A stretch of 64,000 nucleotides of DNA. Origin: Anseongella ginsenosidimutans. GTDB lineage: Bacteria > Bacteroidota > Bacteroidia > Sphingobacteriales > Sphingobacteriaceae. The DNA lies in NCBI RefSeq assembly GCF_008033235.1, contig NZ_CP042432.1, positions 3,038,001 to 3,102,000 on the forward strand. Reading direction: 5' to 3'. A program made the translations under genes and the position numbers. The notes under the pieces are model-generated. The model did not search any database. It saw nothing but the letters and a program-made list of their open reading frames with translations, and was not told the origin of the DNA. Each line of letters opens with the position of its first letter. Position 1 is the stretch's first letter. Of the stretch, positions 55,761 through 63,780 are shown piece by piece.

Positions 55761-56969
55761 ATGAAAAAGATCACTTTACTTATAATCGTAGCGGCCCTGG
55801 GCTATTTCGTGGACATCTACGACCTGGTGCTGTTCGCCGTGATCCGTGTAGAAAGCCTGAAAGGGATTGGCATTACCGATCCCGGTGAAATTTTCAGTAA
55901 CGGCGTCTTCCTGATGAATATGCAGATGGCCGGAATGCTCGTTGGAGGTATTCTCTGGGGTGTTTTTGGCGATAAAAAAGGAAGAGTAGCGGTGCTGTTC
56001 GGCTCCATTCTTATTTATTCCCTGGCCAATATTGCCAACGGTTTTGTTACCAGCGTTACCATGTACGGCATTATCCGGTTTATTGCCGGAGTAGGGCTTG
56101 CCGGCGAATTGGGCGCAGGCATTACCCTGGTCAGCGAAACCATGAGCAAGGAAAACCGCGGCTACGGGGCAATGATCGTCGCTACCGTGGGAATTCTCGG
56201 CGCCGTCGTGGCCGCGCAGGTGGCGGACAAATTTTCCTGGCAAACAGCCTATTTCGTTGGAGGCGGTATGGGCCTGGTGCTGCTCGTCCTGCGCATTGGC
56301 GTGTTTGAATCGGGAATGTATAAGCGGATGGAACAGGCTGTTGTGAAAAAAGGCAATTTCCTGATGCTGTTCACCGATGGCAAGCGCTTTAAAAAGTACC
56401 TGAATTGTATCCTTATTGGAATACCTATTTGGTACGTGGTGGCGATCCTGGTTGCTTTTTCCCCGGAACTTGGCAGGGCGCTGGAGGTTTCCGGAACCCT
56501 GAGCGCGGGGAAAGCGATTATGTTCTCCTATATCGGGCTTGCTATCGGGGATCTGATCAGCGGAACCTTGAGCCAGGTCTTTAAAACGAGGAAAAAAGTA
56601 GTGGGCTGGTTTATCGCAGCGACCCTGGTCATGGTACTGGTTACGCTGCTGACCCGCGGAAGCAGCCCGGGTGTCTATTATTTTATTTGTGTGCTTTTGG
56701 GGATGGCGGCCGGGTACTGGGCTATTTTCCTGACCATCGCCTCCGAGCAATTCGGAACGAACCTGCGTGCAACGGTGACGACAACCACCCCTAATTTTGT
56801 CCGGGGGTCAGTTGTTCCCGTCACCATTTTATTTGAATGGCTCTCGGGATCCATCGGGATCATCTATTCGGCCTTGCTCATAGGATTGGTTACCATTGGA
56901 ATAGCTTTCTGGGCGCTTTGGTACATGGACGAAACCTTCGGCAAGGAGCTTGATTATATAGAGTCGTGA
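55761..56969 (+). CDS. MFS transporter
   Basis: 402 residues with 12 predicted helices. GYFVDIYDLVLFAVIR in helix 1, GVFGDKKGRVAVLFGS between helices 2 and 3, and RFIAGVGLAGELGAGITLVSE resemble metabolite:H+ symporters of the MHS-like group, so uptake of an organic acid is possible. The substrate cannot be read. It is followed by hemF after 13 bases, so hemF, the unknown gene and miaA may share its transcript. Confidence 0.85.
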   Translation: MKKITLLIIVAALGYFVDIYDLVLFAVIRVESLKGIGITDPGEIFSNGVFLMNMQMAGMLVGGILWGVFGDKKGRVAVLFGSILIYSLANIANGFVTSVTMYGIIRFIAGVGLAGELGAGITLVSETMSKENRGYGAMIVATVGILGAVVAAQVADKFSWQTAYFVGGGMGLVLLVLRIGVFESGMYKRMEQAVVKKGNFLMLFTDGKRFKKYLNCILIGIPIWYVVAILVAFSPELGRALEVSGTLSAGKAIMFSYIGLAIGDLISGTLSQVFKTRKKVVGWFIAATLVMVLVTLLTRGSSPGVYYFICVLLGMAAGYWAIFLTIASEQFGTNLRATVTTTTPNFVRGSVVPVTILFEWLSGSIGIIYSALLIGLVTIGIAFWALWYMDETFGKELDYIES

Positions 56970-56982
56970 TACAATACTGAAA

Positions 56983-57891
56983 ATGCTACAACAAACTACG
57001 AAAAACTGGTTTAGCCAGTTGCAGGACGACATCTGCGGAAAATTAGCGGAGGCCGGGGAAACCACGCCTTTCCGGGAAGATAAATGGGAGCGGGAAGGCG
57101 GCGGGGGCGGCCGTACCCGCGTCATACAGGAAGGAGCCGTCTTTGAAAAGGGCGGGGTTAATTTTTCCGCGGTACACGGACTCTTACCCGAGCCGGTTCA
57201 GCAATCCTTTAAGGTAACGGAAAGCGATTTTTTTGCGACCGGCGTATCCATTGTGCTGCACCCGGTAAACCCGCTGGTGCCGATCATTCATATGAATGTG
57301 CGGTATTTCGAACTGATTGACAGAAAAAGCGGGGAGGTGGCCAGGCAGTGGTTTGGCGGCGGCATTGATCTTACGCCCCATTACGTGGACGAAGCCGATG
57401 CGCGTTATTTCCACCAAACGCTGAAAGCGACCTGTGATCGTTTCCATCCGGATTACTACCCGCATTTCAAAGCCTGGGCCGACGATTATTTTTACATTCC
57501 TCACCGGAAGGAAACCCGCGGGATCGGCGGCATTTTTTTCGACCGTCTTTCGGCAAACGATACCTTCAGCATCATGGACCGGTGGGAATTTGTAAAAGCC
57601 GTGGGGGAAACCTTTACAAAAGTTTACCTGCCCCTGGTGACAAAGAATATGGAAAAGCCTTTCTCCGAACAGGAAAAGCAATGGCAGCTGCTTCGCCGGG
57701 GAAGATATGTGGAATTCAACCTGGTGTACGACGCCGGCACTAAATTCGGCCTGCAAACCTCCGGACGCATAGAGTCTATCCTGATGAGCCTGCCTCTGCA
57801 CGCTTCCTGGCCTTATAATTTTCAGCCTGAAGCCGGTGGTGAAGAAGAAAAAACCAGCGGCTGGCTCAGGAAAGGTGTGGACTGGGCCTGA
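56983..57891 (+). CDS. hemF: Oxygen-dependent coproporphyrinogen III oxidase HemF
   Basis: 302 residues (E. coli HemF has 299). It decarboxylates coproporphyrinogen III to protoporphyrinogen IX using O2, without a metal. Conserved segments: GVSIVLHPVNPLVPIIHMNVRYFE, WFGGGIDLTPHYVDEADARYFHQTLK, ETRGIGGIFFD, GRYVEFNLVYDAGTKFGL and GRIESILMSLP. It implies aerobic haem synthesis. 13 bases after the MFS gene. Confidence 0.97.
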   Translation: MLQQTTKNWFSQLQDDICGKLAEAGETTPFREDKWEREGGGGGRTRVIQEGAVFEKGGVNFSAVHGLLPEPVQQSFKVTESDFFATGVSIVLHPVNPLVPIIHMNVRYFELIDRKSGEVARQWFGGGIDLTPHYVDEADARYFHQTLKATCDRFHPDYYPHFKAWADDYFYIPHRKETRGIGGIFFDRLSANDTFSIMDRWEFVKAVGETFTKVYLPLVTKNMEKPFSEQEKQWQLLRRGRYVEFNLVYDAGTKFGLQTSGRIESILMSLPLHASWPYNFQPEAGGEEEKTSGWLRKGVDWA

Positions 57892-57983
57892 AAAGAGACG
57901 CGACAGGCGACATCCGCGTGGGGCTGCGTTGCCTGCCTGCGAGTTGCCTGCCTCCGCAGCCCGAAGATGCTCAAAAACCCATA

Positions 57984-58826
57984 ATGCGAATGGAATTACA
58001 AGCCGCAAAGGTGCTGGCTGAACTTAACCAGTTATTTCCCTTTCCCTTTGAGTTAAAGCAGGAAATGCCGGGCTATTTCCAGCTTGCCACAGGGGAAGTG
58101 AGTTTCGTATTTCAATTTAACTACTTGCCCCGCGCCGCGGATGAAGAAGTTTCGCCCTTAAAATGGCAGGAGCAGCGCGAAACAGCTTTAACGAAGGGAC
58201 AGCGCCTGATATATATCTGGGAAGACCAGTGGCAACATAGCCGCGCAGCGGTGATCTCCCGCATGGCTGCGCTGCTCGGCACCTGCAAAAGGATTCACGG
58301 CCGGGAAACTACTATGCAGCGCGTCAATGCCATGACGGCGCTAAACTTTATAAAGGATAACCACCTGCTTGTCCCGCTCAAAGGAAAATACCGCTTCGGG
58401 CTTTTTTATAAAAATGAACTTCGGTCACTGGCCGTTTTCAGCGGCCCCCGGCAAATGAAGGCAAAAGGGGAGAATTACCGCTCTTTTGAATTGCTGCGTT
58501 TTTGCCATTCCCGGATGCACCTGGTAACCGGCGGGCTCAGCAAACTACTCTGGAGTTTTGCGGAAGCTTTCCGGCCGCAGGATATCATGACTTACGTGGA
58601 TCTTGACTGGTCGGAAGGAAAGGCTTTCCTCAAAAACGGCTTCATGCCCTCCGGAAAGCTGGCGCCGCAGGTTTTTTGGATAAACCCGGAAGAAGGTATT
58701 CGTTATTCTCCGAAGCGCCTGCCCTCCGCTTTCGTCAACGCTACTGCGGAGAAACTTCACGAGGCGGGTTATTACCGGATCTGCAACAGCGGAAGCCTGA
58801 AATTTATACGGGGTTATGAAGAATGA
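57984..58826 (+). CDS. Protein resembling phage homing-endonuclease-associated domains
   Basis: 280 residues from ATG 57984 (MRMELQAAKVLAEL); the frame opens 22 codons earlier in an unlikely Cys/Pro-rich stretch. Segments recall, from memory, proteins of T-even-like phages: LIYIWEDQWQHSRAAVISRMAALLG (compare IFEDEW...KSR), ALNFIKDNHLLVPLKGKYRFGLFYKNELRSLAVFSG, YRSFELLRFCHSRMHLVTGGLSKLLWSF and IMTYVDLDWSEGKAFLKNGF (compare YADRRWS.G..Y..LGF). The role in the cell is unknown. It overlaps miaA by 11 bases and follows hemF, so it is part of a core-gene operon and not a prophage. Confidence 0.6.
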   Translation: MRMELQAAKVLAELNQLFPFPFELKQEMPGYFQLATGEVSFVFQFNYLPRAADEEVSPLKWQEQRETALTKGQRLIYIWEDQWQHSRAAVISRMAALLGTCKRIHGRETTMQRVNAMTALNFIKDNHLLVPLKGKYRFGLFYKNELRSLAVFSGPRQMKAKGENYRSFELLRFCHSRMHLVTGGLSKLLWSFAEAFRPQDIMTYVDLDWSEGKAFLKNGFMPSGKLAPQVFWINPEEGIRYSPKRLPSAFVNATAEKLHEAGYYRICNSGSLKFIRGYEE

Positions 58827-59748
58827 TATGCGCCTGCTTACCGTATTAGGCCCTACTGCCTCCGGGAAAACAAGACTGGCCGTTGCCCTGGCAAATAAAA
58901 TAAACGGCGCGGTCATCAGCGCCGACTCCCGCCAGGTGTTCCGGGGAATGGACATTGGCACCGGAAAGGACCTGGACGAATACGGCTCCGTTCCGAATTA
59001 CCTGATCGATATAAAAGAAGCGGGAGAGGAATACCATGTGGCCGCCTTCCGGGAAGATTTCCTGTGCGCCCTGGACCAGGTCAACGCCTCCGGCAAGGTT
59101 CCTGTTCTTTGCGGCGGCACCGGCCTGTACATCCAGGCCGCCCTGCAGGGGCTACCTTATGCCCAGGTACCGATTGACCCGGAATTAAGGCGGTCCCTGG
59201 AAACAAAAGATAAAGACGAACTTCTGTCGGAATTCCGGGAACAGCCCTCCGAATACAGCCCACTGGCCGACACCAGCACCCGCAAACGCCTGATCAGGGC
59301 TATTGAAATTTCACGCTACCTGCGGCAAAACGAATTTCAAGCCGTTAAATCGCCTGCGTCCGACCCGTTTTTATCCGATCCATTGATCATAGGGATCCGT
59401 CTCCCGGTAGAGATCCGCCGTGCCCGAATCACGGAACGCCTTCACCAGCGCCTCGGAGCCGGCCTTCTGGATGAAGTCCGCAGCCTTCTGGCCAGGGGCG
59501 TTCCGGCCGAAAAACTGCTGTTTTATGGTTTGGAGTACAAGTTTGCCGTCCAGCACCTCCAGGGGGAACTAAGCTATCCGGAGATGGTGAATCGCCTGAA
59601 TACCGCTATTCATCAGTTTGCCAAACGCCAGATGACCTTCTTCCGGAAACTTGAAAAAGACGGGTTGGCGATCAATTGGATCGACGGTACCTTGCCCGTT
59701 GAGCAGCAGGTGGAAGCGGGGATGGCGATAATACAGACCATTAGATAA
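58816..59748 (+). CDS. miaA: tRNA dimethylallyltransferase MiaA
   Basis: 310 residues. It transfers dimethylallyl to N6 of A37 in tRNAs that read UNN codons. P-loop GPTASGKTRLAVALA, then ISADSRQVFRGMDIGTGK (D is catalytic), PVLCGGTGLYIQAALQGL and the C-terminal FAKRQMTFFRKL, which binds tRNA. The start overlaps the upstream gene by 11 bases. Its substrate DMAPP comes from the MEP pathway, of which ispE is also in this window. Confidence 0.96.
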   Translation: MKNDMRLLTVLGPTASGKTRLAVALANKINGAVISADSRQVFRGMDIGTGKDLDEYGSVPNYLIDIKEAGEEYHVAAFREDFLCALDQVNASGKVPVLCGGTGLYIQAALQGLPYAQVPIDPELRRSLETKDKDELLSEFREQPSEYSPLADTSTRKRLIRAIEISRYLRQNEFQAVKSPASDPFLSDPLIIGIRLPVEIRRARITERLHQRLGAGLLDEVRSLLARGVPAEKLLFYGLEYKFAVQHLQGELSYPEMVNRLNTAIHQFAKRQMTFFRKLEKDGLAINWIDGTLPVEQQVEAGMAIIQTIR

Positions 59749-59814
59749 AGACCGGGCCTGCTTCAAATATTATACGTATCTTCAATAATCTTTAATGTTG
59801 AATAGTAGATTCTT

Positions 59815-60290
59815 ATGAGTTGGTTTAGGCATCTGTTATTACTTCTGGTACTAATTTCAGCGGGTTCACCTTGCTTTAGCCAGTCTTCTCAAAAGGTTTT
59901 AATTAAGTCATTTTTAGACGAGGTTCTGGATAATGAATATTCAGTAAGAGAGGTTGCTCAGAAATACCTCTATTTCAATCCCGTGTCAAAGGATTTAGAC
60001 AAAAAGAAAAGAAAAAAAGAAGAGAGATGCTCGGCAGGCACCTGGAAGAAATTAATCGAAAATATTCTTCTCTGTATAACAGTTCAACAAGGATAATTCC
60101 GTATCAAAGTTTAAGACCTTTTCAGCAAATTCCGTTTGACGAAAAGATAGTTGATTCTGTTTATGGAGTTATGTTTACAACAGACAAAATAATGTATGTT
60201 TGCTTGGAAAAGGAAAAGCTAATCGCTTTTGACCTATATATGCAAAAAGGGGCAGGAAAGAATGCCAGAGCTTATTTCTTAACCTATTAA
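59815..60290 (+). pseudogene. Secreted small protein, paralogue 1, interrupted by a frameshift
   Basis: Frame 1 (59815-60096) gives a signal peptide (RHLLLLLVLISAGSPCFSQ) and SQKVLIKSFLDEVLDNEYSVREVAQKYLYF. Frame 2 (60027-60290) gives HLEEINRKYSSLYNSSTRIIPYQSL and ends DLYMQKGAGKNARAYFLTY. Both halves align in order with the next gene (KYIWF, HLEYL, KIIPYTDL, YYVEKG, FFLMY), so this was one gene of about 155 residues. One extra A in the A7 run at 60012-60018 restores the frame. The gene is clearly more AT-rich than its neighbours, which hints at recent transfer or relaxed selection. Function unknown. Confidence 0.7.
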
Positions 60291-60322
60291 GATCGATAAG
60301 ACAATTATAAGGTTAATAAATT

Positions 60323-60829
60323 TTGTATATGAAGAAGGGATTATTAGCTCTATTTTTTATGGTCTTATCCGCGAATTTGGCACGGGCTCAATCTGTGGAT
60401 GAGCGCAGAATGAATCTTATAAAGGGCTTCCTGCATGATATGCATGAGACGGAAATGGACGCCCGGGAGATCGGTGAAAAATATATTTGGTTTGGGCAGG
60501 CGAGGGATACGGAGATGAGTGAAAAACATGAACGACTGAAGCAACATCTAGAATATCTGCGGGCAGGAGCTAAGGATTGCGTCAATTGCGAAGAATGCCA
60601 GAATTGTAAGATTATCTTTAAAGAGACGCAGCACAAAATTATTCCTTACACTGATCTTTCAGAGATCCCGCATGTGAATTTTGACCGCGCGGAAGAGGAG
60701 ATTAAAGACAATATTTACGTCCTTGCAGAAGGACAAAAGGCCCTGCAGTATTTTTACCTCCGGGACGGCAAGATTGCCTCCTTTTATTACGTTGAAAAGG
60801 GAGGAACGCCCTTCTTTCTTATGTATTGA
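60323..60829 (+). CDS. Secreted small protein, paralogue 2, with CxxCxxCxxC motif
   Basis: 168 residues; start at the first ATG or two codons later (MKKGLLALFFMVLSANLARAQ, signal peptide). The body is alpha-helical at first (RRMNLIKGFLHDMHETEMDAREIGEKYIWFG), then DCVNCEECQNCK, four Cys each two residues apart, and a C-terminal beta part (KALQYFYLRDGKIASFYYVEKG). The Cys block is an insert of about 13 residues absent from paralogue 1. It could bind a metal or form disulfides in the periplasm. I do not recognise the family. Confidence 0.75.
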   Translation: MYMKKGLLALFFMVLSANLARAQSVDERRMNLIKGFLHDMHETEMDAREIGEKYIWFGQARDTEMSEKHERLKQHLEYLRAGAKDCVNCEECQNCKIIFKETQHKIIPYTDLSEIPHVNFDRAEEEIKDNIYVLAEGQKALQYFYLRDGKIASFYYVEKGGTPFFLMY

Positions 60830-60853
60830 GTGTAGATAAAATGAAGGCTCGAT

Positions 60854-60897
60854 ACACTGCCGGAAACTAATTCGAAAACGATTAGCGTTCCCAGTGT
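60854..60897. terminator. Long interrupted hairpin between convergent genes
   Basis: ACACTG (60854-60859), GGAA and CTAAT pair with ATTAG, TTCC and CAGTGT (60892-60897): 15 base pairs with small internal loops. It abuts the ROK stop codon on the minus strand and follows the Cys-motif gene on the plus strand. There is no T-run. Probably a bidirectional transcript end. Confidence 0.55.
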
Positions 60898-61794
60898 TCA
60901 AACAAACAAGCCTGCCGCGCCGAGCAGCCCTGCGTCGTTTCCAAGGGAGGCTTGCCTGATCTTTAACGAACTGGTATAATAGGGTGGGAGATGGCTTTCC
61001 ATCGATTCTTTTAATGACGGATGGATGAACCCGAAGGCGCCGGAAACTCCTCCGCCGATCAGCAGGTTGGTTACGTCCAGTAATCTTACTGCCGCGACCA
61101 GCCCTTCGCCGAGCAGCTTGCCAAGGTGGGCGAAGAGGGAAAGTGCCAGCGTATCTTGCTGTGTGGCTGCGTCAAAAATGGCCTTGCCGCTGAGATTGTC
61201 CTGCTGCAGAACGGTTTTGCCGCCCTGGGCTTGAACCTGTTCCCCGGCATAGGCGAGGAAGCCGGGCAGGCCGATTTGTTCTTCCAGGGTTCTTTCGCCG
61301 CCTACAAGGATGTGGCCCAATTCCAGGCCATTGCCGCATGCGCCCTTGAAAAGCCGTCCGTCGATGATGACTCCGCTGCCAATGCCGGTGCCAAGGGTGA
61401 CCAGGAGGAAATTATTCAGGTTTTCTTGTTTTCCAAAGCGGAATTCTCCAAGGGTGGCGCACTTGGCGTCGTTCTCTATTTTAAGGGGAATACCCGGAAA
61501 TTTTTCTTCGAGCCGGTCAAGAATGGGCAGGCGGCCTGCCTGCGGAATGTTCGGCAGTTCCAATATTTCCCGGCGGTCTTTTGAAAGCAACCCCGGCAAA
61601 CCCATGCCTATTCCGTCTATGTCCGGAAAACGTTGCAGGTAGGAGCCGATCTCCGCTTCCAGCAGTCCCGCAAGGCCGCGGGATTCTACCGCCTTTGGAG
61701 TATCTAGTTTTCTGTATTCAGTAATTTCGGGTTTCCCGGGGCTAACCAGCCCGAATTTCGAGGATGTTCCGCCGATGTCAATAGCCAGTATCAT
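60898..61794 (-). CDS. ROK family sugar kinase or regulator-like protein
   Basis: 298 residues. The N-terminal phosphate loop ILAIDIGGTSSKFGLV and GIGMGLPGLLSKDRREILELPNI, LKIENDAKCATLGEFRFG, LVTLGTGIGSGVIIDGRLFKG are typical of ROK glucokinases. Asn-Asp in ENDAK supplies the catalytic Asp. There is no DNA-binding domain, so it is more likely a cytoplasmic hexose kinase. Oddity: after LELGHILVGG the usual CxCGxxGC zinc motif is replaced by ERTLEEQIGLPGFL. It could phosphorylate hexoses, perhaps mannose from the distant GH92 locus; that link is speculative. Confidence 0.85.
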   Translation of the reverse strand: MILAIDIGGTSSKFGLVSPGKPEITEYRKLDTPKAVESRGLAGLLEAEIGSYLQRFPDIDGIGMGLPGLLSKDRREILELPNIPQAGRLPILDRLEEKFPGIPLKIENDAKCATLGEFRFGKQENLNNFLLVTLGTGIGSGVIIDGRLFKGACGNGLELGHILVGGERTLEEQIGLPGFLAYAGEQVQAQGGKTVLQQDNLSGKAIFDAATQQDTLALSLFAHLGKLLGEGLVAAVRLLDVTNLLIGGGVSGAFGFIHPSLKESMESHLPPYYTSSLKIRQASLGNDAGLLGAAGLFV

Positions 61795-61818
61795 AATGCT
61801 AATATAGTGACAAGCTGT

Positions 61819-61826
61819 TATCTTTG
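61819..61826 (+). promoter_or_regulatory. -7 promoter box of the GH25 gene
   Basis: TATCTTTG lies 7 bases before the GH25 ATG (61834). No TTTG is seen at the usual -33 distance. It predicts a leader of 0-2 bases. Confidence 0.5.
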
Positions 61827-61833
61827 TTCCCCG

Positions 61834-62664
61834 ATGGCAAAGAAGCGGCTTTCAAAAAGGCAGAAAAATTTTCGCAAAACCAAATGGCTGCTGAAGATCA
61901 CCTTCCTGGCGGCTTTGCTGGCTGTTATTTATGCGCCGATAGCCAGAAATCTTTCAGCAGTGACCGCCTGGACCTCCGGCTTCCTGGATGAATACCATTA
62001 TAAGCATATCGGTTCTTTCGGCATCGAGATTCCTACCCGCTATGAGGTGCATGGAATAGATGTTTCCCGTTACCAGGGACGGATTGACTGGGAAAAGGTG
62101 GCGGCAATGGAGTCGGAAGATATCCGGGTTTCCTTCGCTTTTATCAAGGCAACGGAAGGCATGCTGCTGGTAGATCCGCATTTTAAAAGGAATTGGAGAG
62201 AAAGCAAGGAACACGGGATCCTCCGTGGCGCTTACCATTATTTTAAACCGCACGTGAACGGGAAGGTTCAGGCGAACCTGTTCCTGAATACCGTCAAACA
62301 TGAACCGGGAGACCTTCCTCCGGTGATAGATGTGGAGGAGATCGGACGGCTGTCACCCGAGAAGCTTCGGGAACGTCTTTTGCAATGTTTACAAGTAATA
62401 GAAGAAGATACCGGCGTTAAGCCCATAATCTACACCGGTTTAAGTTTTTACCAGGACTATCTTAAAGGCCATTTTGATACCTACCCTTATTGGATTGCCC
62501 ATTATTATCATTCCAGGCCGCGCCTGAAGAATAAGCTCGAATGGCAGTTCTGGCAGCATTCCGATAAAGGGTTGGTGGACGGCATTCGTCACAAGGTAGA
62601 CTTCAATGTCTTCAGCGGCGGGGAAGACGCGTTGCGCGAGCTATGTATTCCAATGTCTGATTGA
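61834..62664 (+). CDS. GH25 family lysozyme, membrane-anchored
   Basis: 276 residues from MAKKRLSKRQKNFRKTK (61834). A basic N-terminus and one helix (LLKITFLAALLAVIYAPIA) anchor the enzyme in the inner membrane facing the periplasm. The GH25 barrel has GIDVSRYQGRIDWEKV (catalytic Asp), FAFIKATEGMLLVDPHFKRNW, GAYHYFKP, PPVIDVEEIGR (second acidic pair), PIIYTGLSFYQDYL and WQFWQHSDKG. It cleaves the MurNAc-GlcNAc bond of peptidoglycan. Divergent from the ROK gene by 39 bases. Confidence 0.92.
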   Translation: MAKKRLSKRQKNFRKTKWLLKITFLAALLAVIYAPIARNLSAVTAWTSGFLDEYHYKHIGSFGIEIPTRYEVHGIDVSRYQGRIDWEKVAAMESEDIRVSFAFIKATEGMLLVDPHFKRNWRESKEHGILRGAYHYFKPHVNGKVQANLFLNTVKHEPGDLPPVIDVEEIGRLSPEKLRERLLQCLQVIEEDTGVKPIIYTGLSFYQDYLKGHFDTYPYWIAHYYHSRPRLKNKLEWQFWQHSDKGLVDGIRHKVDFNVFSGGEDALRELCIPMSD

Positions 62665-62710
62665 GTTTCTAAGATGGAGCGTTCGATAAGCTGGTATTTG
62701 CCACGCGCCT

Positions 62711-63780
62711 TTATTTTAAATTATTGAAGTATTTAAGCTCGCTGAAGTATTTCTTTCCTTTGATAAAATGCTGGAAAACAATGCTGCCGGAATAAATGCC
62801 CCGTACTTTTTCTACGAACGGAAGTCGTTTCCTTTTCCGCTGCCAGCGTCCGATGCCCCGTAGGTAATGCCAGTGGGCTTTGTTGATGGCCAGGCTATGT
62901 CGTAGCCTTCCCTGGAACAGGAAAAGGAACCAGGCAGCCAGATCCAGCCAGAAGCGGAGGAAGATAAGCGGGAATACTTTTCCTCCGGGCAGATTCTGAT
63001 GAAGAAGGATCAGGTTGTTTCGGAAATTCAGATACGTTTTAAAGGCATTTACCGCCTGCAGCGTGCCGCCGCCGACATGATACACTTCCGATTGCGGGCA
63101 TACCATGATCCGGTAACCCAGTCGCTGAAGCCGCCAGCAAAGATCCGCCTCTTCCATATGGGCGAAAAGGTCTTCATCGAGTCCTCCAGCTTGCTCGAAG
63201 CAGTTTTTCCGAACGAAGAACGCGGCTCCGCTGGCCCAGAAAATATTCCGTGCGTCGTTGTACTGCCCCCGGTCTGTCTCCGTGATGTCAAAGATCCGCC
63301 CCCGGCAGAACAAATAACCAAAACGGTCCATGAGCCCGCCCGCCGCCCCAGCGTACTCAAATTTATCCCGCTCCCGGTAATCCTTTATTTTGGGCTGGCA
63401 GGCGGCAATGCCGGGATCGCTTTCCATCAGGTCAATTACGGGCTGTATCCATCCGGGGGGACTTCCACGTCAGAGTTCAACAATACATAATAGTCGGCCT
63501 CCACCTGCTTCAGCACCTGGTTGTAGCCTCCGGCAAATCCCAGGTTAGATTTGTTCTTCACGATCCGCACCTGTGGGTAGTTTCGTTCCAGGAAAGCAAC
63601 CGAATCGTCCGTGGAGGCATTATCGCCTACCACTATTTCCAGTTCAGGATATCCGGAAGCCAAAACGGAGGGCATAAACGACTGCAGGTACCTTTGCCCG
63701 TTCCAGTTCAGGATAACGACGGCTACTTTAGGAAGGTTCACTGGCGGAACATAATTGTCCGCCTGATCAGGATTGCTCAT
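62711..63780 (-). pseudogene. Family 2 glycosyltransferase, interrupted by a frameshift
   Basis: The N-terminal half starts at 63780 (MSNPDQADNYVPPV) and has the GT-A fold VAVVILNWNGQRYLQSFMPSVL, GDNASTDDSVAFLERNYP, NLGFAGGYNQVL and the DxD-like LLNSDVEV. It then stops. The rest, in another frame, reads WIQPVIDLMESDPGIAACQPKI, ASGAAFFVRKNCFEQAGGLDEDLFAHMEEADLCWRLQ and a C-terminal membrane-associated helix (FPLIFLRFWLDLAAWFLFLF). One extra C in the C6 run (63457-63462 on the plus strand as G6) joins them. The full product has about 357 residues. It probably adds sugars to a cell-surface polymer; sugar unknown. Confidence 0.82.

Noticed and set aside
55776-56750. 324-codon minus-strand frame inside the MFS gene
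   Set aside because: Antisense of a membrane protein gives a polar, His- and Gln-rich product; no domain recognised.
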